Below are positions 15,958-24,363 of a DNA stretch of 64,000 nucleotides, piece by piece. A program made the translations under genes and the position numbers. Source of the DNA: Pseudomonas serboccidentalis (GTDB taxonomy: Bacteria > Pseudomonadota > Gammaproteobacteria > Pseudomonadales > Pseudomonadaceae); NCBI RefSeq assembly GCF_028830055.1, contig NZ_CP101655.1, positions 4,604,712 through 4,668,711 of the forward strand. The letters are read 5' to 3'. The notes beneath the pieces are model-generated. The model did no database searches. It saw only the letters and a list, made by a program, of their open reading frames with translations, and was not told the DNA's origin. Position 1 is the first letter of the stretch, and every line of letters begins with the position of its first letter.

Positions 15958-16617
15958 TCAATAGATGCCGGGCAGGAGTCGCCAGCTGCGCGCGCAATAA
16001 GCATCGTACTCAGCGCCAAACTGCCCGCGCAGCAGCGCCTCTTCCGAATGGATGCGGGCGATCAGCGGGATCAGAGTCAACGCCGCCAGAATCAACCCGA
16101 CGCTGGAACGAAACGCCAGCGCCCAACCCATCGCGTTGACCACCAGCCCCAGATAGCTCGGATTGCGCAGGCGCGTGTAAATGCCGTCAGTGACCAGGCG
16201 ATGCCCCGGTTGAATCGCCACCAACCCGCTGAACCGCCGGCCCAGCACAAACACCGGCCACAGCCGCAGCGCGCCGCCGACGATAAACAGCAACGCGCCG
16301 AGCCAGCGCACGCCTTCACCGCCGAAGGTCCAGAAGTCGATGCGGTCGCAATAGGCCGGCAGAAAACCGCTGACCAGCCCGATCACCCCGAATGCCGGAA
16401 TCACCCAGCGATTGGCCCGGTCCTCGCGCTCGCCGGAACTCATGTTCACGTCGGTGAACAGCGACGCCACCACCATCAGCACGGTGGCCAGCGCAATCAC
16501 CACCAGTGCCCCATGGGCAAAGAACACCGCCGGCCCGCCAATGCCCCACACCGCAAGCCCCAGATAGGCGAGGGTGGTGAGCACCGCGACCACGGTCATT
16601 TGCGCCGACATTTTCAT
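15958..16617 (-). CDS. Isoprenylcysteine carboxylmethyltransferase-family membrane protein
   Basis: A 219-residue inner-membrane protein with about five membrane segments and the C-terminal ICMT/PEMT signature: GHRLVTDGIYTRLRNPSYLGLVVNAMGW, and EEALLRGQFGAEYDAYCAR near the end, the SAM-binding region of this family. Bacterial members have mostly unknown substrates (lipids or small hydrophobic molecules). The ATG at 16617 is preceded by AAGAGATCACC. It stands alone. Confidence 0.8.
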   Translation of the reverse strand: MKMSAQMTVVAVLTTLAYLGLAVWGIGGPAVFFAHGALVVIALATVLMVVASLFTDVNMSSGEREDRANRWVIPAFGVIGLVSGFLPAYCDRIDFWTFGGEGVRWLGALLFIVGGALRLWPVFVLGRRFSGLVAIQPGHRLVTDGIYTRLRNPSYLGLVVNAMGWALAFRSSVGLILAALTLIPLIARIHSEEALLRGQFGAEYDAYCARSWRLLPGIY

Positions 16618-16718
16618 GGTGATCTCTTAACAGATGGCTGACATTTTCAGTGTAGAACGTCGCTGAACCCGTGAAGGCGTCGAGTCAATCAACACTGATG
16701 CTGGATGTACCGGCCACT

Positions 16719-16814
16719 TCGTGAGCAAGCTCACTCCCACCCTTGATCACGGCCAGCGCCAAGCTCTCCATCCACCGACTATCCCCTGTGTGCGGGCTTG
16801 CTCGCGAAGGCGTC
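16719..16814. repeat. REP pair (degenerate) and intergenic gap
   Basis: The 344-bp gap 16618-16961 holds two REP-like units (GTGAGCAAGCTCACTCCCAC and TGTGCGGGCTTGCTCGCGAA). The remaining 150 bp before the SDR gene presumably contains its promoter; I see no clear site. Confidence 0.65.
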
Positions 16815-16961
16815 GGATCTGTTGCCAAGGGCCTTCGGTAACGCCGGTCGTCGGTCGGCAAGACCTTCAACCGGCCAATATCGGGTCTACGCTGATCCAT
16901 TCCTTCCAATTGCCCGAGACGGGTGGTTGTTCCGTGCATTGCCAATCGAAGAGGTGAACCC

Positions 16962-17759
16962 ATGAAAATCGACTTGAGTGGAAAACTGGCCATCGTCAGC
17001 GGCAGCACGGGTGGCATCGGTCTGGGCATCAGCCAGTCGCTGGCCGAAGCCGGCGCCACGGTCGTCGTGATCGGCCGGGAAACGGCCAAGGTCGAACAGG
17101 CGCTGGCGAGCATTCGGCAGAAGGTGCCGGATGCGCAGTTACGTGGTCTGACGGCGGATCTCGGGACCGCCGAAGGCGCCGAAAAACTGTTCGCCGCCGA
17201 ACCGCGTGCGGACATTCTGGTGAACAACCTCGGAATCTTCGACGCGGTGGATTTCTTCGACACGCCAGACAGCGAGTGGACGCGATTCTACGAGGTCAAC
17301 GTGATTTCCGGCGTGCGCCTGTCGCGCCATTACGTGCCGGCGATGGTCGAGCAGGGCTGGGGCCGGGTGATTTTCCTGTCTTCGGAATCCGGTGTGGCGA
17401 CGCCGGCCGACATGCTCAACTATGGCGTGACCAAAAGCGCCAACCTCGCGGTGTCCCATGGCCTGGCCAAACGTCTGGCTGGCACCGGGGTGACGGTCAA
17501 TGCGATCCTGCCAGGGCCGACCTTTACCGGTGGCGTGGAACACATGCTCAAGGACGCTGCGGCCGAGTCCGGTCGTAACCTGCGCGAAGAGGCCGACGCC
17601 TTTGTGCGCAGGGCGCGCCCGACCTCGATCATCCAGCGCGTGGCCGATGTCGAAGAAGTCGCGCATCTGGTCACGTACATCGCTTCGCCGCTGTCCTCGG
17701 CCACCACCGGCGCAGCCTTGCGGGTCGATGGTGGTGTGGTCGACAGCATGGCGATCTGA
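16962..17759 (+). CDS. Short-chain dehydrogenase/reductase
   Basis: A 265-residue classical SDR oxidoreductase. Cofactor motif SGSTGGIGLG at about 13-22, NNLG at 88-91 (variant of NNAG), catalytic Ser140/141, Tyr154 and Lys158 (MLNYGVTKSAN), and the C-terminal GAALRVDGGVV. The ATG at 16962 follows GAAGAGGTGAACC. A polyketide-cyclase-like SRPBCC gene follows by 30 bp, so the two are likely co-transcribed. Substrate unknown. Confidence 0.9.
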   Translation: MKIDLSGKLAIVSGSTGGIGLGISQSLAEAGATVVVIGRETAKVEQALASIRQKVPDAQLRGLTADLGTAEGAEKLFAAEPRADILVNNLGIFDAVDFFDTPDSEWTRFYEVNVISGVRLSRHYVPAMVEQGWGRVIFLSSESGVATPADMLNYGVTKSANLAVSHGLAKRLAGTGVTVNAILPGPTFTGGVEHMLKDAAAESGRNLREEADAFVRRARPTSIIQRVADVEEVAHLVTYIASPLSSATTGAALRVDGGVVDSMAI

Positions 17760-17789
17760 CCCCGAATTCTTCTGGAGAAACGTTAATTT

Positions 17790-18200
17790 ATGGCAACTGC
17801 ATCAGCAACGATCGACATCCCGGCCTCGGCCGATCAGGTCTGGCAATTGATCGGCGGCTTCAACACGCTGCCGGACTGGCTGCCGTTGATTGCCAAGAGT
17901 GAGCTGAGCGAAGGCGGGCGCGTGCGCACCCTGCAAACCGCCGATGGCGGTGTGGTGATCGAGCGTCTGCAAGCGTTCGACAACGCTGCCAGGACTTATA
18001 GCTATTCGATCGAACAGGCGCCGTTTCCGGCCACCGATTACCTGGCGACGATCAAGGTCGAAGCCCACGGGCAGGGCGCCCGGGTGACGTGGTCGGGCCG
18101 CTTTAGCGCCAAAGGTGTGAGCGATGAGGAAGTGGTGGCGTTGTTCAGTGGCATCTATCAGGGAGGCCTCGAGGCACTGCGGGCCAACTACCCAACCTGA
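17790..18200 (+). CDS. SRPBCC-family (polyketide cyclase/lipid-binding-like) protein
   Basis: A 136-residue START/SRPBCC fold protein: ATIDIPASADQVWQLIGGFNTLPDWLP at the N-terminus, where the Trp and Pro pattern is typical, then FPATDYLATIKV and ARVTWSGRFSAKGVSDEEV. Such proteins bind small hydrophobic ligands. It follows the SDR gene by 30 bp, preceded by GGAGAAACG, and probably shares its transcript and pathway. Confidence 0.85.
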   Translation: MATASATIDIPASADQVWQLIGGFNTLPDWLPLIAKSELSEGGRVRTLQTADGGVVIERLQAFDNAARTYSYSIEQAPFPATDYLATIKVEAHGQGARVTWSGRFSAKGVSDEEVVALFSGIYQGGLEALRANYPT

Positions 18201-18218
18201 TTTGGCAAGGACCTAAAT

Positions 18219-18308
18219 GTGAGCGTGCTTGCTCGCGAAGCGTTCGATCAATCAGCCTCTTCGCCGCCTGACACACCGCATTCGCGAGCAAGCCCGTTTC
18301 CACAGGGG
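18219..18308. repeat. REP pair between convergent genes
   Basis: TGAGCGTGCTTGCTCGCGAA and TTCGCGAGCAAGCCCG face each other 40 bp apart. Confidence 0.75.
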
Positions 18309-18321
18309 GATCCATGTCATA

Positions 18322-19716
18322 TCAGGAATTGGCGATCAAACGTTGCCGACAATCCAGCACCAGTTTCGCGCCCCCCAGCTCACTGCTGCCCACCTCAAGA
18401 TTGAAGCCATGCAGGCTGACAATCGCCGCGACAATCGACAAGCCCAGGCCAAATCCGCTTTGCGGCTGCCCGCCCTCGGCCCGATAGAAACGCTGGAACA
18501 CCGCCTCGCGCTCGGCCTCGGGAATCCCCGGCCCGGAATCGTGAACCTCGATTCGCGTGTGCCCACCGTCGTTCACACCGCGCAGGATCACCGTCCCGCC
18601 CGCCGGGGTGAACTTGATCGAGTTGCTCAACAGATTCGCCAGCGCCTCGAACAGCAGCGCCCGGTCACCATTCAAGGGTGGCAGGGTTTCCGGCATGTTC
18701 AGCACGAAGAGCAGTTCGCCTTCCTCGGCCAGCGGCAGGTAAAACTCATGCAGTTCTTCGAGCAATTTCACTGGATCGAGTTCGACAAACCCTGAGCGGC
18801 GCTGGCGGTCTTCCAGCTCGGAAATCCGCAGCAATCCGCGAAACCGCGCCATCAGCGTATCCGCTTCGGCCAGCACCAGGTCCAGTTGCGCCGCTTCCTG
18901 CGAACCTTCGCCGGCCTGCTGCTGCATGCGATACAACTGCGCGCGCAAACGCGTCAGCGGCGTGCGCAGGTCGTGGGCGATGTTGTCGCACACGCCTTTG
19001 ACTTCATGCATCAGCCGTTCGATGCGGTCGAGCATGGCGTTGACGATGGCGGCCAGCATGTCCAGTTCATCGCGGCGGTTGGACAGCGGCAAGCGGTGGG
19101 TCAGGTCGCCGGCGACAATCGCCTGGGCGCTGTCCTGAATCGCGCGGATGCGGCGCATCGGTCGGCGACGCAGCAAATGCCAACCGGCAATCCCCGGCAG
19201 AATCGTCAGCGACACGCCCCAGAACAACGCATGCAGAATGATCCGCGTCACCGCGAACAGCGAGCCGTTGTCGCGCAACAACACCAGCCAGCGACCGTCG
19301 CGGGTCTGGGTCGCCACGGCGTCACAGCTGTCGGCGGGCAGGGTCGGGTCGTCGGAGTCGGCGCAGTCATCCAGCGTGTGGATCTTGCCGTCCAGCGGCA
19401 GGCCTTCGGGCAGTTGCTGCAAGGCGCCACCGAGGTACACGCCCCGGGCGTCGAACAGGCCATAGGCGTCGATGCCGCGGATGTCGAAGGTCATGCTGGC
19501 GGCGAGGGCTTCTTCCAGTTGCTCACCGCGAAAATGCGAAAACAGATGCTGACGTTGCATCAGCGAATGCTTGGCGAGGTTGTCGAGATAACTGGAGACC
19601 TCGAAATACATGACCCCCATGAGGATCGCGCTCCACGCCACGAACAGCGAACTGTACAGCGCCAGCAGACGACTGCTGGAAGAGCGCCAGCCGTCAGACG
19701 GGTTCGGCAATGACAT
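18322..19716 (-). CDS. Two-component sensor histidine kinase
   Basis: A 464-residue membrane kinase. Order: membrane segment about 18-38, periplasmic sensor about 39-155 with a Cys pair (DDCADSD, ADSCDA), second membrane segment about 156-182, HAMP about 183-236, HisKA with phospho-acceptor His248 in NIAHDLRTPLTRLR, then the ATPase with N box ALANLLSNSIKFTP and G box DSGPGIPE. It overlaps the end of the upstream response-regulator gene by 23 bp. It belongs to the OmpR-partner class; the signal is unknown. Confidence 0.92.
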   Translation of the reverse strand: MSLPNPSDGWRSSSSRLLALYSSLFVAWSAILMGVMYFEVSSYLDNLAKHSLMQRQHLFSHFRGEQLEEALAASMTFDIRGIDAYGLFDARGVYLGGALQQLPEGLPLDGKIHTLDDCADSDDPTLPADSCDAVATQTRDGRWLVLLRDNGSLFAVTRIILHALFWGVSLTILPGIAGWHLLRRRPMRRIRAIQDSAQAIVAGDLTHRLPLSNRRDELDMLAAIVNAMLDRIERLMHEVKGVCDNIAHDLRTPLTRLRAQLYRMQQQAGEGSQEAAQLDLVLAEADTLMARFRGLLRISELEDRQRRSGFVELDPVKLLEELHEFYLPLAEEGELLFVLNMPETLPPLNGDRALLFEALANLLSNSIKFTPAGGTVILRGVNDGGHTRIEVHDSGPGIPEAEREAVFQRFYRAEGGQPQSGFGLGLSIVAAIVSLHGFNLEVGSSELGGAKLVLDCRQRLIANS

Positions 19717-20377
19717 AACCCGAGCCCCGTACCGTGCGAATCAGCGGAACATGGCCCGCGGCGTCGATCTTCTTGCGCAGACGACCGATGTGTACGTCGA
19801 TCAGGTTGGTGCCCGGGTCGAAGTGATAACCCCAGACCTCTTCGAAAATCATCATCCGCGACAGGATCTGCCCACTGTTGCGCATGAGAAATTCCAGCAG
19901 CTTGTATTCGGTCGGCAGCAGCGTCAGCACCTGCTCGGCGCGGCGTGCTTCGTGGCTGATCAAATCCAGTTCGAGGTCGGCCACCTGCAACGTGGTGGCC
20001 TGAGTGGCGACGCTGTTCTGGCGGCGCAGCAGCACTTCCACGCGCGCGGCCATCTCGTCGGTGGCGAACGGCTTGGTCAGGTAGTCATCACCCCCGGCAC
20101 GCAGGCCGCGCACGCGCTCATCGACATCGGAGAGGGCGCTGATCATCAGAATCGGCGTGGCCACGCCCATGGTACGCAGGGTAGTGACGATGGCCAGGCC
20201 ATCGAGCTCCGGCAGCATGCGGTCGAGGGTGATCAGGTCGTAGTTGCCGCTGACGGCGCGGTCCAGGCCTTCACGGCCATTGTCGACCCAATCCACTTCC
20301 AGGCCGTGGCTGCTGAGTTCGGCGACGATTTCACGGGCGGTCACGGCATCGTCTTCGATGGTCAAAATACGAGTCAT
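19694..20377 (-). CDS. OmpR-family response regulator
   Basis: A 227-residue regulator: receiver domain about 1-118 with Asp9/Asp10 (TIEDDA), phosphoacceptor Asp52 (LITLDRMLP), Lys102 (TKPF), and a winged-helix output domain about 128-225 (LLPTEYKLLEFLMRNSGQ and RTVRGSGYVI). It is the first gene of the pair with the overlapping kinase gene, so they form one two-component system. Targets are not evident; the divergent membrane-protein gene at 20685 is a candidate only by position. Confidence 0.92.
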   Translation of the reverse strand: MTRILTIEDDAVTAREIVAELSSHGLEVDWVDNGREGLDRAVSGNYDLITLDRMLPELDGLAIVTTLRTMGVATPILMISALSDVDERVRGLRAGGDDYLTKPFATDEMAARVEVLLRRQNSVATQATTLQVADLELDLISHEARRAEQVLTLLPTEYKLLEFLMRNSGQILSRMMIFEEVWGYHFDPGTNLIDVHIGRLRKKIDAAGHVPLIRTVRGSGYVIAEPV

Positions 20378-20538
20378 AGAGCAGGCCTTGATCGGTTCAA
20401 ACGGAATGGCAGCATTTTGCCAAGTATTTTCCGGCGCGCTTTAAATTAACTTTCATGTATAGCCTGTCACCCACGCAAATTCGGGTAGCGCTGCCGATTT
20501 TCCGTCAATGCAGAAAACCCGCTGCTTTCAGTCCATTG

Positions 20539-20551
20539 TTGCAAATTGCAA
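20539..20551. promoter_or_regulatory. TTGCAAATTGCAA palindrome in divergent gap
   Basis: The 307-bp gap 20378-20684 between the response regulator and the membrane-protein gene is AT-rich and contains a perfect 13-bp odd palindrome. It may bind a regulator; nothing else clear is seen in the gap. Confidence 0.35.
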
Positions 20552-20684
20552 TGAGTGGAGAAGTTCAGTCTTTTTAACCTGTTGAAATTTAACGAATTAT
20601 TTAGTGTTGTCGAATGGCACGGTCGCTGCAATTCCTCTGCTGACGAGTTGTAACACCATTTTTCATGCCTGGAGCACTACAACA

Positions 20685-21617
20685 ATGAATAGATCCTCAG
20701 ATGGGTTTTATCCTGCCTTCGAAGGAGAGTCGAGCAACGTGTCAGGCGTGTCCTGGGGCGCGATTTTCGCGGGCGCAGCGGCGGCCGCAGCATTGTCGAT
20801 GATTTTGGTGCTGCTCGGCTTCGGTTTGGGATTCTCTGCCGTTTCACCTTGGGCCGGCGAGGGCGTCAGCGCCAAGAGCCTGGGGATTTCCACGATTGTC
20901 TGGCTGGCGTTGACGCAAATCATCGCTTCGGGTCTTGGGGGATACATCGCCGGCCGCCTGCGGGTGAAGTGGGCCAACATGCACGGTGATGAAGTGTATT
21001 TCCGTGATACCGCCCATGGCTTCCTCGCCTGGTGCGTGGCCACGTTGGTGACTGCGGTGCTGGTGGTGGGCTCGGTCAGCAGTGTGATCAGTGGCGGTGT
21101 GCAGGCCGGTGCCAGTGTCGCTGGTGGTGCAGCGGCTGCCGCGACACAGGCGGCCGGTACTGCCGCCGCGAACACCAACAGTGACCAGTACGGCTACTTC
21201 GTCGACAGCCTGTTCCGCGATGACCGTCCAGCATCGGTCAGCGATGACGCTGCCCATGGCGCGGTGACCCGGATCTTCGCCCAGAGCCTGGCCAACGGCC
21301 AACTCAGCCCTGAAGACCGTACCTACCTTGCGCAACTGGTCGCCCAGCGCACCAACCTGAGTCAGGCCGATGCCGAACGTCGTGTCGATGAGGTCTACGC
21401 CCGCACTCAGAAAGCCATTGCCGACGCCAAAGTGAAAGCCCGGCAGGCGACTGATACCGCCGCCAAAGTCGCTGCCTGGACCTCGCTGTGGATGTTCATC
21501 GCGCTGCTGGCCGGTGCGTTCTTCGCCAGCCTCGCCGCTACTTTCGGCGGTCGTCGCCGGGATGCGGTCGAGTACGTTGAAGTCCAAACCTATGCCACTA
21601 CGACCACTGTTCGTTAA
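20685..21617 (+). CDS. Hypothetical multi-pass membrane protein
   Basis: A 310-residue protein with membrane segments near 24-53 (Ala/Leu-rich), 68-92, 112-137 and a C-terminal one near 268-290, and an Ala-rich extracytoplasmic part containing a helical stretch (SPEDRTYLAQLVAQRTNLSQ and ADAERRVDEVYARTQKA). It resembles conserved Pseudomonas membrane proteins of unknown role. I chose the ATG at 20685 with GGAG ten bases upstream. A 24-codon gene follows by 21 bp and then a terminator, so the pair forms a short operon. Confidence 0.75.
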   Translation: MNRSSDGFYPAFEGESSNVSGVSWGAIFAGAAAAAALSMILVLLGFGLGFSAVSPWAGEGVSAKSLGISTIVWLALTQIIASGLGGYIAGRLRVKWANMHGDEVYFRDTAHGFLAWCVATLVTAVLVVGSVSSVISGGVQAGASVAGGAAAAATQAAGTAAANTNSDQYGYFVDSLFRDDRPASVSDDAAHGAVTRIFAQSLANGQLSPEDRTYLAQLVAQRTNLSQADAERRVDEVYARTQKAIADAKVKARQATDTAAKVAAWTSLWMFIALLAGAFFASLAATFGGRRRDAVEYVEVQTYATTTTVR

Positions 21618-21638
21618 CGCTCAATAAGGAGAATCGCC

Positions 21639-21713
21639 ATGCGCTCACTACTGCTGTTTTTCCTCGGTGTCCCGATCCCGATCATCATCCTGATTGCGCT
21701 GTTCGTACACTGA
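21639..21713 (+). CDS. 24-residue membrane mini-protein
   Basis: A very short gene with an excellent ribosome site (AAGGAG at 21626-21631, seven bases ahead of ATG). The product starts MRSLLLFFLGVP and is one hydrophobic membrane helix rich in Ile/Leu, ending ALFVH. Its position between the membrane-protein gene (21 bp upstream) and a terminator argues that it is translated. Small helices of this kind often bind a larger membrane partner; the upstream protein is the obvious candidate, by position only. Confidence 0.65.
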   Translation: MRSLLLFFLGVPIPIIILIALFVH

Positions 21714-21743
21714 TCCAAATGCTCCATTGAGGCCCATGCCTCG

Positions 21744-21776
21744 GCCGCTTTCACTTCACGGTGCAAGCGGCTTTTT
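21744..21776 (+). terminator. Intrinsic terminator
   Basis: Stem GCCGCTT/AAGCGGC with a 14-nt loop followed by TTTTT, 30 bp after the mini-protein stop. Confidence 0.85.
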
Positions 21777-21860
21777 GCTTTCCGGGGTTCAACAAGGCGA
21801 GAATCGGCGGCTGGAGCGCAACGCTCCATCCCCGGATCTCTCTACTTAAGGAAAAGCACG

Positions 21861-22400
21861 TTGGACAAGAAGGAAATCAAACGTCAGGCAATGCAGATGC
21901 TGGAGGCCGGGCGCTCGAAAACCGAGACCTTCAAGGCGTTGTCCGGTGGTGCGGTCAAGGACAAGGTCCTGGCCTACTGGATCGGCTCGCGCCCGGACCC
22001 GCAATTGCTTGAGCGGCATGCCGGCAAGATCAAGATATTGCTCGCACTGATCTACGTGCAGGCGTTGTCCGGACTGGTGGGCGGTTATTTCCTGGGGCTG
22101 ACGATCAGCGACGGTTTTGCAATCGTCCTCGGATTGCTGGCCGGGGGGATTGCGCTATTGTTCGCCTGGGGTTTCCATCGCCACTCTGCGCAGACCTACA
22201 CCGTATACATGCTGCTTTCGATCAGCCAGATGCCACGGCTGTTCGAGGATTACGCCGAAGACCCGGTGTCGGTGATCATCGGTGTGGTGACGACGCTGGC
22301 GATGGTGTTTTTCGTGGCGTGGGTGAAAAACCTGCTGTTTCCCGACCTCGGCTTCATGGGCTCGAAAAAGATCAAAGGGCAGTTCGTCTTCTCCAACTGA
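21861..22400 (+). CDS. Hypothetical membrane protein
   Basis: A 179-residue protein: a charged N-terminal helical part (about 1-50, KKEIKRQAMQMLEAGRSKTE) followed by four hydrophobic segments. It begins with TTG at 21861, preceded by AAGGAAAAGCACG. No family is recognised with confidence. It is a single gene upstream of the hcn promoter. Confidence 0.7.
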   Translation: MDKKEIKRQAMQMLEAGRSKTETFKALSGGAVKDKVLAYWIGSRPDPQLLERHAGKIKILLALIYVQALSGLVGGYFLGLTISDGFAIVLGLLAGGIALLFAWGFHRHSAQTYTVYMLLSISQMPRLFEDYAEDPVSVIIGVVTTLAMVFFVAWVKNLLFPDLGFMGSKKIKGQFVFSN

Positions 22401-22427
22401 GATCGTTGAACAATCCGACTGCTTTCA

Positions 22428-22476
22428 CTGGCCTGGATCAATATTTCGTCGGGCGACTTCGCCTAACGTAAATGAT
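22428..22476 (+). promoter_or_regulatory. Probable hcnA promoter with ANR half-box
   Basis: CTGGCCTGGATCAA at 22428-22441 keeps the right half (ATCAA) and part of the left half of the ANR/FNR box TTGAT-N4-ATCAA. Its centre is about 41 bp ahead of a plausible start near 22476, with TAACGT at 22464-22469 in the -10 place. ANR control of hcnA is established in fluorescent pseudomonads; the exact site here is inference. GCCTGGATCA also pairs with TGATCCAGGC at 22473-22482, so a hairpin is an alternative reading. Confidence 0.5.
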
Positions 22477-22623
22477 CCAGGCCTTTGCTGAGGTATGAAC
22501 TACAGTGCTTCTCGCGCATCTTGTTGCGCTGACGAAGTAGCCGCGCCGACGTCTCCAATCAAAGCAATAACAGCGTCGACACGGTGTAGTGCAGCAAGGA
22601 GCTGACACCACCTCAACCGAACC

Positions 22624-22635
22624 TTCACGGATGAA
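22624..22635 (+). promoter_or_regulatory. RsmA-type site at hcnA ribosome-binding region
   Basis: TTCACGGATGAA lies 7-19 bases before the hcnA start and includes the GGA core (ACGGA) near the ribosome site. The same kind of motif at hcnA is known to be bound by RsmA/RsmE in P. protegens CHA0, giving Gac/Rsm control of cyanide production. Confidence 0.7.
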
Positions 22636-22642
22636 CATTGCA

Positions 22643-22957
22643 ATGCACTGCCTAGAAAGAACCTTCGATATCCAGCCCCTGACCCAGGCGGATATGACCG
22701 TCCACATCAACGGCCAGCCGGTCACCGCTGCTATTGGCGAAACCGTGCTCAGCGTTATCCAGTCCCTCGGCGTGCGCCAGGTCGCACGCAATGATCATGA
22801 CCTGATCAGCGGAGCCTACTGCGGCATGGGCGTGTGCCAGTGCTGCCTGGTGAAAATCAACGGCCGCCACAAGCGCCGCGCCTGCCAGACCGTGGTGCGC
22901 GACGGCATGCAGATTGAAACCCGGGTCAATCGCATCAACGAGCAGGAGGTCGTATGA
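22643..22957 (+). CDS. hcnA: Hydrogen cyanide synthase subunit A ([2Fe-2S])
   Basis: A 104-residue ferredoxin-like subunit of the membrane-bound HCN synthase, which oxidises glycine to HCN and CO2. The cluster ligands are visible as Cys60, Cys65, Cys68 in GAYCGMGVCQCC and Cys81 in RRACQT. I chose the ATG at 22643 because it gives the 104-residue length and the MHxLER start known for HcnA; an ATG at 22631 would overlap the RsmA site. Its stop overlaps the hcnB start (ATGA), so hcnABC is one coupled operon. Confidence 0.96.
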   Translation: MHCLERTFDIQPLTQADMTVHINGQPVTAAIGETVLSVIQSLGVRQVARNDHDLISGAYCGMGVCQCCLVKINGRHKRRACQTVVRDGMQIETRVNRINEQEVV

Positions 22958-24363
22958 GCCAGCAACCGGTGATCGTCGGCGGCGGTCCGGCGGGGATGGC
23001 AGCGGCCATCGAACTGGCGCGCCACGGGGTGCGTTGCACCGTGCTCGAAGAAGCTTCGCGCCTCGGCGGGGTGGTCTATCGCGGGCCGCTGCGTGACGGC
23101 GTGCAGCTGGATTATCTGGGGCCTCGTTATTCCGAGGCGCTGGGCAAACTGCACGGTGACTTCCAGGAACAGGCCGGGTTGATCGACGTGCGCCTGAACC
23201 ATCGCGTGGTCGGCGCCGAAGGCACTCGCGCACTGGTAGTGCTGGATGGCGACGAGCAACTGCACGAAATCCATTACCCGCAATTGCTGTTGGCCGCCGG
23301 ATGCCACGAACGCAGCGTGCCGTTCCCGGGCTGGACGTTGCCGGGGGTGATCATGCTGGGCGGTCTGCAACTGCAAATCAAAAGTGGCGTGGTCAAGCCG
23401 CAGGGGCCGGTGATCATCGCCGGCACCGGGCCGTTGCTGCCGCTGGTGGCGACCCAGCTGCACGCGTCCGGCGTCAAAGTCGCGGGCGTGTATGAGGCCT
23501 GCGCATTCGGCAAGATCGCCCGCGAAAGTCTGGCGCTGCTGAACAAGCCGCAGCTGTTCCTCGACGGTTTGAGCATGCTCGCCTACCTGAAACTGCACGG
23601 CATCCCGATGAACTACGGCTGGGGCGTGGTCGAAGCGCACGGCGACGGCGAGCTGAAAAGCGTCACGGTGGCACCGTACTCGGCCACCTGGGAGCCGGAC
23701 CTGACACGCATCGAGCGCTTCGAAGTCCAGACCCTGGCCGTTGGCTACGGCTTCATTCCGCGCACCCAGCTCAGTCAGCAGATGGGCCTGGATCACGGCT
23801 TCAGTGACGACGGCTACCTGCGCGCCAACTCGAACACCTGGCAGCAAAGCAACGAGCCGCACGTGCACCTGGCCGGCGACATGGGCGGGATTCGCGGTGG
23901 TGAGGCGGCGATGCTCGCCGGCAAGATCGCCGCGACCTCGATCCTGCTGCAACGCGGGATTATCGAAGAAGATCTGGCGCGGGTGCGTCGCGACCGCTTC
24001 CTGAGCAAACTGAAAACCATCGTGCGCTTTCGTGCAGCGGTGGACCGCTACACCGAACGCGGCGTCGGCCAGACCGCGCTGCCGGCCGCGGACACAGTGA
24101 TCTGCCGCTGCGAACACGCCACCCGCGCCGACATCGATCGGGCGCTGGAGCAGGGCGTGCAAGACATCGCCAGCCTGAAGATGCGCACCCGGGTGAGCAT
24201 GGGCGATTGTCAGGGGCGGATGTGCGTCGGCTACTGCAGCGACCGCCTGCGTCAGGCCACCGGCCGCAAGGACGTCGGCTGGCTGCGTCCGCGCTTCCCG
24301 ATCGATCCGATTCCTTTTTCTGCGTTTCAGTCCGTCGGCACGGAGGCCGCTTCCCATGAGTAA
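22954..24363 (+). CDS. hcnB: Hydrogen cyanide synthase subunit B
   Basis: A 469-residue FAD/NAD(P)-dependent subunit of HCN synthase. The N-terminal dinucleotide motif is VIVGGGPAGMAAAIELARHG (about 6-25), a second nucleotide motif PVIIAGTGPLLPLVATQL lies near 153, and the C-terminus (about 383-436) has a Cys-rich BFD-type cluster region with CRCEHATRADID and GRMCVGYC. The length is that of characterised HcnB. GGAGG precedes the ATG, which overlaps the hcnA stop; the end overlaps hcnC by 8 bp. Confidence 0.96.
   Translation: MSQQPVIVGGGPAGMAAAIELARHGVRCTVLEEASRLGGVVYRGPLRDGVQLDYLGPRYSEALGKLHGDFQEQAGLIDVRLNHRVVGAEGTRALVVLDGDEQLHEIHYPQLLLAAGCHERSVPFPGWTLPGVIMLGGLQLQIKSGVVKPQGPVIIAGTGPLLPLVATQLHASGVKVAGVYEACAFGKIARESLALLNKPQLFLDGLSMLAYLKLHGIPMNYGWGVVEAHGDGELKSVTVAPYSATWEPDLTRIERFEVQTLAVGYGFIPRTQLSQQMGLDHGFSDDGYLRANSNTWQQSNEPHVHLAGDMGGIRGGEAAMLAGKIAATSILLQRGIIEEDLARVRRDRFLSKLKTIVRFRAAVDRYTERGVGQTALPAADTVICRCEHATRADIDRALEQGVQDIASLKMRTRVSMGDCQGRMCVGYCSDRLRQATGRKDVGWLRPRFPIDPIPFSAFQSVGTEAASHE

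Noticed and set aside
22431..22482. Hairpin GCCTGGATCA/TGATCCAGGC as terminator of the upstream gene
   Set aside because: It has no T-tract and a 32-nt loop; the left arm fits better as part of the ANR site, so only noted as an alternative.
22816..24357. Long antisense frame opposite hcnB
   Set aside because: It is an antisense shadow created by GC-rich third positions; hcnB has full family identity.
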